A DNA stretch of 64,000 nt from Deuterostichococcus epilithicus (taxonomy: Eukaryota > Chlorophyta > Trebouxiophyceae > Prasiolales > Stichococcaceae): the NCBI GenBank assembly GCA_033439295.1, contig JAVTLE010000021.1, forward strand, positions 3,410,009 through 3,474,008, written 5' to 3'. Positions 34,282 to 46,926 of this stretch are shown here, in pieces. A model generated the notes under the pieces. The model had not been told where the DNA came from and searched no databases. It saw nothing but the letters and a program-made list of their open reading frames with translations. Each line of letters opens with the position of its first letter. Positions within the stretch are counted from its first letter, which is position 1. Position numbers and translations under genes: made by a program.

Positions 34282-35466
34282 GCGCCGTCAGCGCACTCTT
34301 GCGCATAGCACGCCCAAGGCGTTGGGTGCGTCGCGTCTCCCTCTGGCCGCGGTGTTGCTGTACTTAGCACTTGCACGTCAAGAAAACCTACGGCACATGT
34401 TGGGAGCAGGCTGATTCTAGGCTTCTTGCCTGCGAGGCAGGGGTGGCACAACTGCTGCGTCTTGACGGATGGTGTGCCGTCTTGCCGCAGGGTGACAGCG
34501 TTATCCAGCTGGAGTGGAGGCGGGGATTTTCACCATTGCAATGAGATTTCAAATCAAGCCATCCGGGCTTCGTCAACACATGAGCACAGCCCATTGAGAG
34601 TGCCACAGGACATTGGAAGGCTTGCTTTATGTGTGCCGCACAGAATGCAATTGCAAGGACACAGGCAGACGATTTTGGCATGAATCTTGCAAAGTGCGAG
34701 TGCAAACAAGCGCCCAAATGTAAATGGTGGCAGATCTTGAAGTAGTCTCCGCTGCAGTGCTTTGCCAGATTGTGCTGCCCACAGGTAAACACTCTTAGAC
34801 TTAAACCTGGAACTGCGGCTGCTAGGGAACAACAGTTGCATAGGGATGTGATGTAGTCGCCGGCAAGCGGCGCTCCATTACGAGCGGCGGCGCCTGCAAA
34901 CAGAGTTGGTGGAGCGCCGAGCAGAGACAACACTTCCTGCCGCATGAGCGGGTGTCACCATCAGCCCGTTGGACGCACACGTGCTGACTGGCAGGTTGGA
35001 ATCTCAAGGCAACAACAAGACTGGATCTGCGGGATATCCTGTTGCTATCTGAAAGTTGCATGTGCAGCTGACTGACTCTCCTCGGACCCTGCTGTGCATA
35101 TTTTCCTTGTGTCAATCTCTTTGCCTATGTTTTGTAGGAGCAGACACCTGGGGTCGAAGCACCCTTCAGGATTCTGCAAAAATTTCAAGTCAACCCTTGC
35201 AAGCCAAGCAAGGATTGCCGATGAGACATTGCCGTCAGACGCGCTTGTCAAAGGTCAAGTTCCAGCTCAAACTCGCCGCACGCAATGGACCAGGCCATGC
35301 CGTGGCGCCCGTCTGCGTCACACATCGCGGGAGCTCATCCAACCCCTCAGGCGGCAGAGCGCCGGGCGCGCCTCGCCACACCGGCAGCATCAGTCGCCAG
35401 GCGCCAGAAGCACCGCCAGTCTGTCCCTCGCTCAGCTTCGTACACGTATCCGTGCACTGTTGATGC
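34282..35466. other. Intergenic, convergent 3' flanks
   Basis: 1.2 kb between the stop codons of two convergent genes (LHCA and the Ala-rich membrane protein). No coding block, repeat or RNA was recognised. Confidence 0.5.
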
Positions 35467-38400
35467 TCACGTGCCGCCCGCTGTCGGCGTAGCGCCGCCT
35501 CTGCCGGCGGCGGCGGCGCCAGAGGTGAAATGGCGGCTCGCCCACAGGTACATTCGCCGGGCTGCTGCAGAGAGTTGCGCCCACGCCGCCAGCAGCCATG
35601 CCCAGGCGACAGTGGCCCAGGCGCTGAGGACGGTGGCCAGCCTTGCCGCAGCGTTGCTGACGGTGTAGCCGGCCGTCTGTGCTCGGCCGCCCAAGCCCTG
35701 GTCACCATGACGACCCCAGTGGTTTGGCAGGTGACAGGAACAGTGTGCGAACAACCTTGCACACGTCAGGTTCGGGGATGCGCAGCACCTAAGCGGAGCA
35801 GAGATTTCGACTTCTGGTGTGGAGCCAAAGTGGCCACAAGAGAGCCGGTTTCCGTGCGGCTGCAAAGCAGCGATGGATTGCACACATACTTCACTCACAG
35901 CCGCAGCAAAGCACAGCAAGCCTGAGCACACCTGCATGCTGTGGCGCAAGGGAACGGTTTTCTCTGCGACCGCTGCGCCGAGCCGACGCCGGCCATGGTT
36001 CAGCCGCCGCAGCTGCTCAGAGCCATGAAAGTGCCGCCCCTGCCGCTGCTGCTCCTGCCGCCCCGGCTCCTGCTGCTCTGGCGCTTCCCTTGGGCTGGCA
36101 TCCGCTGCGGCCGCCGCCTGCGTCGCGTGTGCATCTGCGACATCTTCATGCGCAGAGGCCATGGTGACCGCCTGCGCCGCCTGCATACAGCAAAAGGGTC
36201 AGCCTTTAGAAGTTTCCTGTTGGCAGGCCGAAACGCCTGCAGAGCAAGGCAGAGCGCCGGCGAGGCTCTGTGCATCAGGCAGCAAGCCGCTTGTATGATT
36301 CGGGGCCTGCAAGAAGGCTTCGGAACCCTCGTCCTGGCTGCTCTGAATGTCAGGAGACGAGCACACACAGGAGCAGTATCCCAGCAGTCGGAGTCTCGTG
36401 CCTGGGTCTCGCAGTCGCGCGCGGTGGCGAGCGCCGCGGCCGCCCGCCGCTCAGCCTCAGCCACCAGCGCCGCCGACTCGCAGATGTGCGCGACGGACTC
36501 CTGGTGCAGGGCGCGCGCCGCCTTGTTTGCGGCGGCAGCAGCCCTCTCCGCCGCGCCGGCGGCGCGGGCAGCGGCGGNCGCAGACGCCGACGAGTAGCTG
36601 GCCGCCCGCAGCGCTGCGCCTGCCGCGGCGGTGCCCGAACGGCTGGCCGCCTCGGCACGCTGCCTACGCAGCGGGACGCACATGACGCCCGTACAGTGCA
36701 CTGAAAGCAGTGACGCTCACAGGCATGTCGGCGCGCTGGGCTGTTAGGCTGGCTCCCATGGCCCCTGTGTCATGGACAGACGGGTGCGCCTGCAGGTGAG
36801 TGCTGTCCATCGGACAGTGGTTGTCCGTAGGACAACAGGAGGTAGTTACATAACAGCGGTGCTTCTCTTTAAGACACCCCCCCCCTCCCCCTTCCCCTTT
36901 CCACACCGACAGGGCGGTGATGCTGTGCCCGTCCGCCGTGTGGACTCACTTCAGTGCAGAGACGCTCCACTCGGCGGGGAAGTGCTGCGGTGCCGGCTGC
37001 TGAGGCAGCGGCTCCGCAGGCGGCGGCAGGCGTGGGCGTGGCAGCAGGTCCCGAGGCTCATCTGCATGGTGGATACCCGGTGAGATACCTGAGCGAGCTG
37101 CTGAATGGCTCGAGTTTGAGGGGATCCTGAAGAGACGGGCAAGACTTCTCGAGGTTGCCCTTGCTTCATACCCTGCCTCGCTCGTATACATATGTGCTCA
37201 CACATGTGTGCTGGAGGCTGATGGGACACAGTTCCCACATGTCAGGCTGAGGTCCATCTCCTGTCACCCAGGCACCGTGCAATGTGCAGAAGCCTTTCAG
37301 CCCTTTCGGTGCACTTGGACCATTTCTCACCTTGAAAGTGTGCAGCAATCACATGCACTCCCCGCCGCGGCGTCTCACCGCCAGGCGCGGCCGCCGGACC
37401 GGCCTCCGCGGCAGAGCTCCTGGTGTCCTGCGCCGCGGCGATTCGAGCCACGTTGGTCGTGCCGCCGCCTGCGCTGTTGCCGCTGCCACCATGCTGGGCG
37501 CCTGAGACGTCTGCCGCTGGAGCGGCGGCCGCCTGAGCGGCGGCCGCCTGCCCATCGCTTGCAGAGCCCCTACTGTCCCTGGCCGCGGCGGCGCGGGCGG
37601 CATCGGTCGCGCCGCCGCTGTTGCCGCCGCCGTCGCCTGTGGCCGAGCTGGCAGGGCTGCCTCCGCTGTCGGGCCTGCCGCTACTGTTGCCGCTGCCGCT
37701 GCTGCCATGGACGCCGGCATGCCTCCCAGAGCCCTCGGCGCTGGCAGCGGCGTCTGGTTTCGGATCCTGCGCTGAGGCTGTGCCTGCGGCAGCGGACACC
37801 CCAGCCGCAGCCTCAGTCGCTGCTCCGCCCTGACGCATGCCGTCGTTGCTGCCGCCGTCGCATCCCTGTCGGCTGCCAGGACCTGCGCACGGTTGCGGGG
37901 CAGCAGCAGGTCGGTTCCCATGGCCTGCATGGCATGGCAGCAGGCAAGGCCATGCAAGTTGCCGCTTCGTGGTCAGGTGACGGGCGCTGCACCGGTTCAT
38001 CAGGCACCTTGTGCATATGCAACCCTTGTCACATGCACATGGGCACACTGAGATACGTCAGCGCCGGCCGTATTTTCTGGTCTTTCCCTGCAAGCAGTCA
38101 TGTGTGTTGCCCACGATGCAGATGTCCCAGTGCCGCCGCGAGGTGCTGCCAGCATCTCACTTCGAGACGCTCCCTCCTGCCGCCGAAGCTGTGCCGCCTG
38201 TGCGGCCGTCTCTGCAGACCAGCCCGTCGGCTGCTGTGCGGATCCGCTGGGCGGCGACTCCGCGCTGCTTCCTGCTGCCTCGACCTTCTGCTGCCGCCCA
38301 TCTGCCCGCTCCGCATCGCCCTGCCGCTGCTCGCTGCGCCACTGCTGCGAGTGCGCGGAAGCGGGGAGCGGCTGGTGGTTTGGCACTGGCGGCGGCGCGA

Positions 38401-40883
38401 CTGCCGCCTCTTCCTGTGACTGCGACTGCTGGTGTAATGCCGAGGCGGCGCCCGCCTTGACCGCCCGGTCCTGCGGCCATGAAACACGGAGCTCTGTTTC
38501 GAAGAGCAGTTGGCGAACCTATCAGGCAGTCATGCGCTGCATAGCGTCCCGCCATGCACCACCCAGGGGGCACGTCCCCAGCACCGGGCAGCACTGCAGT
38601 GCCCGGCACGGCGGCCGCTGGCACGTCCCGATGCGTTTGCCGCCCCCAATCGCAATCGCGATGAGCGGTCTGCCACCCAGAGCCAGCCTCTCCTCTCCAA
38701 GCTGCACCATCCACAGCCAGGCCTGCGCGCCGCTGCCCGGCCCTTCACGCCACACACAACCCAGACAAGAAAGAAAATTCAGAAACCAAGGCCCTCACAT
38801 GCGCGGCGTCATCAACCTCGCTCGCGTCTGCCTGTGACTCCGCCGACTGCGCCTCTGCGCCAGCCGCCGCCGCACCCTGCTGCCCGGCGGTGTGCTCGTC
38901 CGTGGCGCCGGTGCCGGCGCCGGTGCCGTCGCTGGCGGCGCCGCCGCCACCGCCGCCGCCGGTTGCGAAAGTGGATCCGCCCCATGACGAGCGCTTCGCC
39001 CACCGCTGCTCCATTTCCGCCTCCCAGTCGTCCACTGAGGTAACCCTGCTCCAGAGGGCAAGAGTTTACCCATATCATTCATTCCTGCGTCCCAGTCGTC
39101 CACCGAAGTGTCCCTGCTCCTGACGGCAAGGTTTCGAGAACCTTGTCCAAACGCCTGTCCAAGCTCGGCGGCTGCAGTCAGAGTTTCCCTGCGCCGTCAG
39201 CAAGTCTGCATCTCGAACACGGATGGTGCTTGTGGCTGTGCATGGGCCACCGAAACGCTCCAGCGCCATGTCGATCTCTCTGCGTCTCCCACGCAGCCGA
39301 TTGCCTAAGTGTCGAGGGTTGACCAAACATTGGCACCTGCAGGAAGAATCCCCACCTGTGCTTGTGCCTCCCATGGCCGCCGGCATTTGCCGCCGCCGAT
39401 AAGCGGGGCGCCTCTTCCGCTGCATGAGGCTTCTGAGCCGCCCGGAGGGCTGCACGCCGAGATCGCTCGGCCCCTGCATGCAGCGTTGCCGGCTGATGAA
39501 CGGCGGCTTTCGCTCAGGTGTCTGTAGCACTGCTTCTGGGCACTACTGCCATGTTTGTTGTTTTGCAGACATACAGTTGAGCAGACAAACTAAGCCCACC
39601 CCATGCCAGCGCCGATTACTTGACAACCACAGATGCTGGTGGTCACATGAGCCGTGCAGGGGGGGCGTGCCTGCTGAACGGGCGATCATGAAAGAGACGC
39701 CGCCAATGAACAGCACCGCTGCGACCGTCACCACCTTGCCTGTGTGCCAGCACGCAGACTGCCAGCTCGAAACAGCCTTTGCGCGCAGTGCCCCACGTGT
39801 TGCATCAGTGTCCGCTGCATTCGACCTTGCTGCTCCTGTCCACTTCCTTGGAGACGGCCGCATGCCGCAACGGCGCAGAGACTCAGCCTGCATCCTTACT
39901 GCGGCCCTGGCGCAAAACTGGTGCGTGCACAATGCAGGTTGTAAAGTCTGCAAGACTCCCCCAGCAGGCGGGCGCGAATGTGAACACGTGCAGCCACCAT
40001 TGGGACACACACACGCGCGCGCGCACCCAGCAGCTTGCCATTGGGCGCACTCTCGTCCCAGCTCTGCTCCCCGGGGAGCCGCCCGCTGTCCCAGCCGCCC
40101 AGAGCGGGGTCCGACCTGCCGGCGGTGCCGCCTGTGGAGCGCAGCGTCGGCGACCCTGCGGCGGCCAGCCGCGCCGACTCGGCGTCCCTGGCGGCAGCAT
40201 CGCCGCCCGCCGCCCTCGCCTTGGCTGCGCGCATGCCTGCCGCCTTGGCGGCGCCCCGCCCGGGGACGCCGCTGTCTTGCCGGTCTCGGCGGAGGCGGCG
40301 CCCGCTGGCTGCGCACCGGGCTGTTGCGACACCGCGTCCGCAGCCCTTGCGGCGTGCGCCTCCGCGGCGCCTGCAACTGATGTTCAAATGTCACTGCCTC
40401 CTATGAGCACGCGAGCACAGGGAGCCCCTGCTCCACCCCTCAGCAGTGACGCGGCTAGCTGCTTCCGTGCGCATCCGTACTTTGGTGCGAGAGCTTACTC
40501 CGGCTTTCCGATCTCTCACCTCTCTTCTCCACTGCGGGGCTCTCAGTTGCGGGGTTGCCCCTCGATGGTTGCGGCGATGTCCCTGCGCCCGCTCCCGCTT
40601 GGCCAGCTCGCAAGCTGCCGGCGCCGTCCTTGCCTTTCTTGCCCTGCACGAGGCTCTGGAACCATTGGCTGAGCCATCCGCCGCTGTCCTCCGACGCCGC
40701 CGCAAGGATCAACAGTCGGCCTCGCCTGGCTGATTGAGTGCCCGGGTGCACAGCTACCCTCGGGCAATGACTGGTGGAGCGACGCCGAGGCTGGATGGAT
40801 GAGAGGCTGCATCTGCAGCTGGTTGTGTTTCGGCATGGCGTCAGTGGCACTGGCCAATGGGCGTTGCTCGACAGCAAACTCAT
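35467..40883 (-). CDS. Ala/Gln-rich, probably plastid-targeted protein with two membrane segments, function unknown
   Basis: Exons on the minus strand include 40883-40520, about 40370-40027, 39739-about 39680, 39034-38799, about 38460-38120, about 37870-37370, about 37056-36952, about 36668-36402, 36171-about 35935, and about 35699-35467. The N terminus is rich in Ser, Arg and Pro and ends in RRGRLLILAAASED, like a stroma-directed transit peptide. A membrane span follows (VVTVAAVLFIGGVSFMIA), then long Ala, Gln and Gly-rich stretches with helical segments (AERAAAAANKAARAL, VAEAERRAAAALATA). A second hydrophobic segment lies near the C terminus (VLSAWATVAWAWLLAAWA). I recognise no family. Exon 2 keeps phase with exon 3 only if an internal acceptor is used or an indel exists near 40262. 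An N at 36578 marks imperfect sequence. Exon list incomplete. Confidence 0.6.
39022..39131. repeat. ~40-bp direct repeat at an exon 5' boundary, offset 68 bp
   Basis: CCCAGTCGTCCAC plus about 28 similar bases occurs at 39023-39063 and 39091-39131. On the minus strand both copies read VDDWEAEM / VDDWDAGM, but only the left copy has the full acceptor (CTCAG) that continues into the long exon. It is a partial duplication of an intron-exon junction. Confidence 0.75.
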
Positions 40884-41127
40884 GTGTGGTATCGGACACC
40901 CCCAACGCTCTCGAAATGCAGGAGCCCTCAGCTCGACTTAGTCCACCAGTTTGTTGATTTTGACGTTGCAAGTTTGTGAAAGAAGCTCTGCTTCGAGCAT
41001 CGGACTCCGACGCTGACGAACAGTCAGCAAGGGGAGCAACCAGGAAGGAAAAACTCGTCATGGCGAGTTTGACTGAAACTGTGAAGGTGCATTTTCCAAG
41101 ACGCATGGCGCCCGCTGCCATGCTCGA

Positions 41128-43836
41128 ATGCAGTTCATGTCTCCTGCGCATGCTTTGACGCTTACCGCTGTGCCGCCTGCCGCTGTGTCCTGTGGTCTGA
41201 ACTCTGCAGTTCGAAATACCCAAGGGATCACCGCTGGGAATATTGCTGCCAGTTGCCCACGCCAATTGCAAGCAAGACAGCTTTGTGGCCTGAAGAGTCG
41301 AGGAAGCTTCAGCAGAGCATATAACCCCGCCTTCGAACACCCCTCGGTTGGTGAAGCGGCCGGCCACAGCAGCGGCGTCATGAAGGGCAGTAACGGCTCG
41401 GTCGGTGAAGCTGCTGGCCACAGCACCGCAGCTATGAAGGGCATCAGAACCATGCTCATCGACCTCGACGATTGCTTGTATCAGATAGAGGTGCATTGGT
41501 CGAGCTCCTCACAGCTGTTTCGGTCATGCGTCGTCCGCCGCGCACATGAGCCTGAAAGCCCTTGCAGCCTGCGACTGTGCTCGTCTGAACGGTGGGTTTC
41601 ACCAGCGCGAGCCGAGGTTGATGAGGATTTCTTGCCACCCGCAGGAGTTTCCGAGGCTGATGGCAAGCAACATCCAACGGTACATGGAGCGACGCCTGGA
41701 TTTCTCGGCGCACAATATCCAGGAGGTCTGTGCGGACCTGTACATGGGTAGGTTCCGCCCGAGGCCCTGCCTGCCACATCGAAGTGCGACCGAGCCATGC
41801 GTCCTCCTTCCATGGGAACATGCCTGCGTCCGTTGCTACCTGTGGCGCACTAGACGAGACGGGGCTTCTGACTGCTGCTGTCAAGCCCTGACCACAGCTC
41901 GCGTGTGCTGCACCCAGGGCATGGCACCACGCTGGCAGGTCTCGTGGTGCGCATATTTCCTTTCGCAAAACCCTGAAACCCAACTTATTGTCTCATCCAT
42001 TCTGAAGTTCAGCGGCATACCAGCAGAAGGCATTGCACAGTGCCAACGAACTCGCAGAGTCACCATGCCCGCGTGCACTCGAGCCCACGGTCGCAAGCTG
42101 GCGGAAACTTGACTGACCTCGAAAGCTTGACGCCGCGTCGCCGTAGAGCAAGGGCTACCACATCGACTTCGACGACTGGCACGCGCATGCGCACGGGGTG
42201 CTGCCGTACGACCTCGTGAAGCCGGACCCAAAGCTGCGCGCCATGCTGGCGGCGATCCCGCTGCCCAAATGGGTGTTCACGAACGCAGACCATGCGCATG
42301 CGGAGGAGTGCCTGAAGCGCATGGGCATCCGCGACCAGTTTCAGGTGAACACCGACATCGTTGCTGCGCTGTGGCAGACGCATGTGTAGCGCTATCGTCA
42401 GGATGCGGACTGCTAACGCTCTCGGCCAGTGGGCATGAGTCCAGGGCACTAGTTTCCAACCGGAAGACGAGCCACGCGATTGCGGCGTCATATGCGATGC
42501 CTCTGCGCCATTGCGGCAGTCACAGAGCCCTGCTGCTGCCAGTGAGCACGGCCGGGCTGCCAGCATTAATCCCCTAGATGTCCCCTAGGCCTCACTCCGC
42601 TTCACTACATAAGGGAAGTCGGGGGTTCACGCTACCTTCGTGCAGGACGCAGGGCTGACTGCACCATGCGGCATCTGCCAGTGAGAACCGTGCTGCCCAA
42701 CTCAGCACATGTGCTGCCGCCTGCAGGGCGTCATCTGTTTCGAGTCGACCATGGCGGCCGGCGCGGCGGCTGGCATCGTGCAGAACGGCCGCCCGGTGCT
42801 GTGCAAGCCTAACGCCATCGTACGATCCACATCCCCACCCTGCAGTGCTCGTTGGTTTTGCAGACATGCGAGCGGCAGCAATCAACCCCTGGTCACCGCT
42901 GTACAGGCCTCTGGCATGCGTTCTCTTGCAACTGAGTCATTTCTTCGACAGCAGCATGTCGTGACACTCAACCCACATCGCCAAGATTACTGGCTCTGCC
43001 GCACACAAACAGATTGGCACATGCTTCCGTCCATGCCTGCAGGCGATCAAGCTGGCACTGCAGGCGGCGGGTGGCGCCGAGGCGGCGACGACGCTGTTCT
43101 GTGACGACAGCGTGCGCAACATCGCCGGCGGCAAGGCGGCCGGCATGCGCACCGTCCTGGTGCGGCACCTTTCAGGGTTTAGAGTTCATCGTGCGGTGCT
43201 GCAGATGCCTCAGCAACGATGAGCAGCAATTCCCTCTGCCACCCGCATCTTTGTGACCCATTGGGGGAGCCAGCGATGTGTTAATTGCCCTGTGCACACT
43301 CAGCTGGTCGGCCTGGTTTCCTCGCGGTGCCGCCCTTTTACGCTGTTGTGGTGCCAGGCAAGTCTCATCCCGCCAGCGCACCAGAGGCGTGTCCTTCCTG
43401 CCGGCAGGTGGGCAATCGGACCAGCGACAGCGCCGACTACCAGATCGCCTCGCTGCACGAGCTGCGCAGTGCGATTCCGGAGCTGTTTGAGGCGAGCGAT
43501 GCCTCCGCTGCCAGTGGTGGCGATGCCGCCGCAGCCTCCGCTGCCGGTTCGGGCGACGGCGGCGGCACCCCGCGCCTCGACACTGGCGACCTGGGCAGCC
43601 ATGAGGCGGTGCAGGCAGAGAGCGCCGCGGCCGTCGACGGCGTGCCGTCGCACAACGGGCGATCGGCGGCTGCGGCAGACACAGCGTCAGACGGCCTGCC
43701 GCCGCACAGCGCTGTGCGGACGTCGCCGCCGCCAGCAGGCTGCCAGCCGCCGCAGCCGGTGTCGCCGACCTGCAGGCAGCAGGCGCTGGCGGACAGGCAG
43801 GAGCAAGCGCCGCAATATAACGACGGCGGCATGTGA
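41128..43836 (+). CDS. HAD-superfamily hydrolase, pyrimidine-5'-nucleotidase-like, with low-complexity tail
   Basis: Seven exons close in phase (41128-41490, 41645-41747, 41918-41946, 42147-42344, 42727-42819, 43043-43159, 43408-43836), giving 443 residues. The fold follows plant pyrimidine 5'-nucleotidase/SDT1-like proteins: motif I LIDLDDCLYQ, cap blocks EFPRLMASNIQRYM and GTTLAGLV, PYDLVKPDPKLR, motif II WVFTNADHAHAEECL, GVICFEST, and motif IV LFCDDSVRNIAGGKAAGM. The likely reaction is dephosphorylation of nucleoside monophosphates or a related phosphate ester. Motif I has Cys where most members have Thr (DLDDT). The first ~90 residues look like a plastid transit peptide and contain an 18-residue tandem repeat. 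The last ~120 residues after the HAD domain are Ala/Pro/Gln-rich without a known domain. The start is the first ATG in frame. Confidence 0.88.
41347..41442 (+). repeat. 54-bp in-frame tandem duplication in exon 1
   Basis: The coding segment for VGEAAGHSSGVMKG recurs 54 bp later as VGEAAGHSTAAMKG, just upstream of HAD motif I. The frame is kept (18 codons). Confidence 0.85.
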
Positions 43837-44676
43837 AGCAGCGTGTGCTGGCGGCAAGCGGCCTGCAAGCAGTCGAACTGTGGATGTGGCAGCCTCCACA
43901 GCCGAGCACACAACGACACTGTTAGGGCGCCGCTCCGGATAGGCTTGGCGGCTATGCGACAAGACAGGCGGTGGAGGCAGCGACATGCCAAGTGGGAATC
44001 TGCTGTCAGGCGCTGCTCACCTTGCGAACCCTGCGGCAACACGATACACTGCTCGCTGGTGCGAAGGCAGCAGGAACAGAGAGCTGCTGCACGCCTGCTG
44101 CGTAGTATTGCTATGGGGAGGCTCAGTGGCGGACACGCAAATCAGTTTGATTTCGTTGCTACCTACCTGGCGGCGCCCAGTTCACTTCAGCAGCTAGTTG
44201 AAGGGGAGAATGCAGCACAGGCAATTACAGGCCAGCTCGAGGTAGCAGTGAGCGTCTTTTTGCACACGATCTGGTGGCACTTATTTATTAGACACGGCGA
44301 TATGCCCAATGGCTGTTGGCAGAAGCTTCAGTTGCGGATGTCTTGGCATCAATTTGTCCCATGTCAGCCTGGAGACCCATTCGGCTTGCGACCCTCGTCA
44401 AAGGCGCTCTTGCATGTCGCAGCAATATTTCAAGTCCAATTCAAGCTGTTCCGGAGGCTCATTCGACCGATATGGTAATAAAAGGTCTAGCCTGTTCACT
44501 GCATCTCGGTTGAGCCGGAGTAGGCAGCCCGCTCGCATTCGATATGAACCTGCCTTTGCGCGCTAAAGAAACTGAACCCGATGATCTATCTGGATTGGAG
44601 ACAGAACTGATCGATGGCTTGTGTACAGAGGTACCTTTGCTGAACGAGCGAGAGTGCAGGTGAATTCCCAAGAGCC
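43837..44676. other. Intergenic, convergent 3' flanks
   Basis: 840 bp between convergent stop codons. Lower GC than the exons; no gene or RNA recognised. Confidence 0.5.
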
Positions 44677-46926
44677 TCAGTCCTGCCGCTGCTGCGCCGC
44701 CGTGCCAGAATCGACTGCGTGGTGTCCTGCTGCGCCATCATCCAGTGGCACATCCGCCACTGCCGACACCTGGCTGAGGCCAGCAGTGGCCACCGCGACC
44801 TGCGCCGCGGCATCGCTGCGGGCCGCTGCCCAGGATTCCTCATTCAGAGCACTCTCCATTAAGTCCCGTCCTCGCTTGCTCGCCGCCGACGCCTCCGCCG
44901 CTGCCGTTCCCGCGTTTGGATCCTGCAGCACCGCGCACAGGTCGCTGAGAGCAGCAGGGCTCACTTGACAGGGGAGGAGCACAGAGGAATGTCCTCTGTC
45001 GACAACACGTGTTTCATTACAGAACGGTCGTTCACAGAACTCTCCCATTCAGTACGACGCTACAAGACGGATGCGAATCCGTGCATTGGTTCGAGTCGTG
45101 TGAGCGAGCCCGCCAGCAGCCCTGGCACTGCTGACGGCGAGCTGCGAGAAGGGCGAGCTGGGGAGAACAATTGGCGAGCTGCGAGAACAATTTGAGGGGC
45201 GCTGGGGACAGGCGCCAAAACACCACTTCCGACTGCCAGCCTCACCGCGCCAGGGCGCAGCACCCGGTGCGGAGACGCGCCCGAGTGGCAGCAGACCGAC
45301 AAACGGTGGGGACAGGACATGGAAAGAACAGCCGCCACTCACCTGCGCACCATCGGGGCGAAGCCCGAGGTCCCCGCCACTGGTGCCCCACCCGGCGTCA
45401 GAGCCCGCGAACGACGGCGAGTGTGCGGCGCGGTGGCCGGTGGAGTGCAGCACCGCCCCCTGCACGTGACCCACCTCCGCGCGCGCCGCCTTGCCATCGT
45501 GGCTGCCAAAGGTGCCCTGCAGCAGCCGGGTAGCCATCAGCGGCAGAAGCCAGAGGCGGCATGCATGCCGGCTGCCCAGCACTGCGTGCGCGGGCTCGCC
45601 GTCATGGCTGGCAGAGGTGGTCCTCTGCACCGGCACCCAGACATGTGCGCATGGAAGCGGACCTTTGAGCACGAAGGCTGCACAGTCACGGATATCAGCT
45701 TCCCGACAATATCAAAGATAAAAACACCAGTGAAGGGCCAGGAGGCTGCAGCGATGCAGGGTGGGTGAGGCACGATGTGATACCTTGCTCAGAGTGGGTG
45801 AGGCACGATGTGATACCTTGCTCGGCTTGGTTCTGCGGCCAGCACCTGGGCACTCCGTCTTGGAATAGTAAGATGAAATTGCCTGTGCAAACTTTCACCT
45901 TCACAGCCTTGAGTGCCTTGGCGACCAGCCCGCCCCCGTGGTGGCCCGGCTGCTTGCCGCCGGCGCGCGGCGACACCGCCGGCCCCGGCAGCGATATGTG
46001 CGCAGGGTGCACGCCGTAGTCGTCGGGGTCTGCAGCCGCAGCACCACTGGCGGCGGCAGCGGCGGCGCTGGCGGCGTCCAGACTGCCGGCGCCGCGGCTG
46101 GTCACGCCAACGCCCATGCGGCCGACCACCTGCCCCGCTGCCAGCGCGTCCTGCATGCCATTTGCACCTCCGTTGGCAACTGCGCTTCCGGTGACAGGCC
46201 TCCACGCCTCCGGCTGGTGGGCGACTGGTGGGTCGCCAGAACCGTGCAAAGACGTGAACGGCCGGGAACAGCGATGCGAGCACGACGGCTCTCCGTCGCG
46301 GGCCACAGCGGCGCCCTGGTACGGTGCAGCACCTCGCCGCTGTGGAGCCCTACCGCTGTTGACTGTACCAGAGGCGGTAGTATTGGACCGTGCGGTTCAT
46401 GGAGTAGCATTGCAACGGCTGCAGGCCGCTCGAGTGTCCAAGGACGATCTGCAACTGCTTCGCAAGGAAAGTCCCCGCATACTGGCGGCAATGGGTACTC
46501 ATGGCATGGCCTGCTGGGGGACGTGAAGGGGCCACCCACCTGCTGCCTGGCCGCCTGACCGACCTGGTGCGTCACCACGTGCGCTGTGAGCGTCGGAAAC
46601 GGCGGCCGCGGCGCCTCGCCATCGGCGTCCCCACCACCATGGGGGGCTGAAGTGAGGTGCGGCCCCGCGACCCACTTCTCAGCGTCTGGCCGCTTGTCCG
46701 AGAAGCTGCGCTGCGGCAGGCGGCTGATGGCTGATTCACGCTCCTTGTTGAAGGAGCCTCGGAGCGCGGTCCTGATGCGCTGCAGGGGGTTGGCGGTGTG
46801 CGGCGGCCGCGCCGCGGGCTCAATACGGTCTGCAAGCGGCAGCGCGGGGTCAGTGGCAGTGGTGCAAAAGCGATGCTCGTTGAAGTGGCTGCAGACAGGC
46901 GGGTGGTCAGCCGCAATGAACTGCAT
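44677..46926 (-). CDS. Ala/Gly-rich protein of unknown function
   Basis: At least four minus-strand exons can be seen. The first (about 46926-46545) ends at a CAG/GTGGGT donor and includes NPLQRIRTALRGSFNKE and SRLPQRSFSDKRPDAEKW. The second (about 46250-45895) includes PDDYGVHPAHISLPGPAV and GGGLVAKALKAVK. The third (about 45625-45345) has two SHDG blocks (SHDGEPAHAVLG, SHDGKAARAEVGHV) and ends GLRPDGAQ at a GTGAGT donor. The last (about 44966-44677) has NEESWAAARSDAA and ends AAQQRQD-stop. The start at 46926 is a guess; the same frame is open to 47199. I recognise no domain, signal peptide or membrane span. The basic, Ser/Arg-rich first exon could be disordered or regulatory. Coding status rests on consistent composition and good donors and acceptors, not on homology. 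Confidence 0.5.

Noticed and set aside
45058-45112. tRNA-like GGTTCGAGTC
   Set aside because: Resembles a T-loop, but the flanking five bases do not pair, and no acceptor, D or anticodon arms fit around it.
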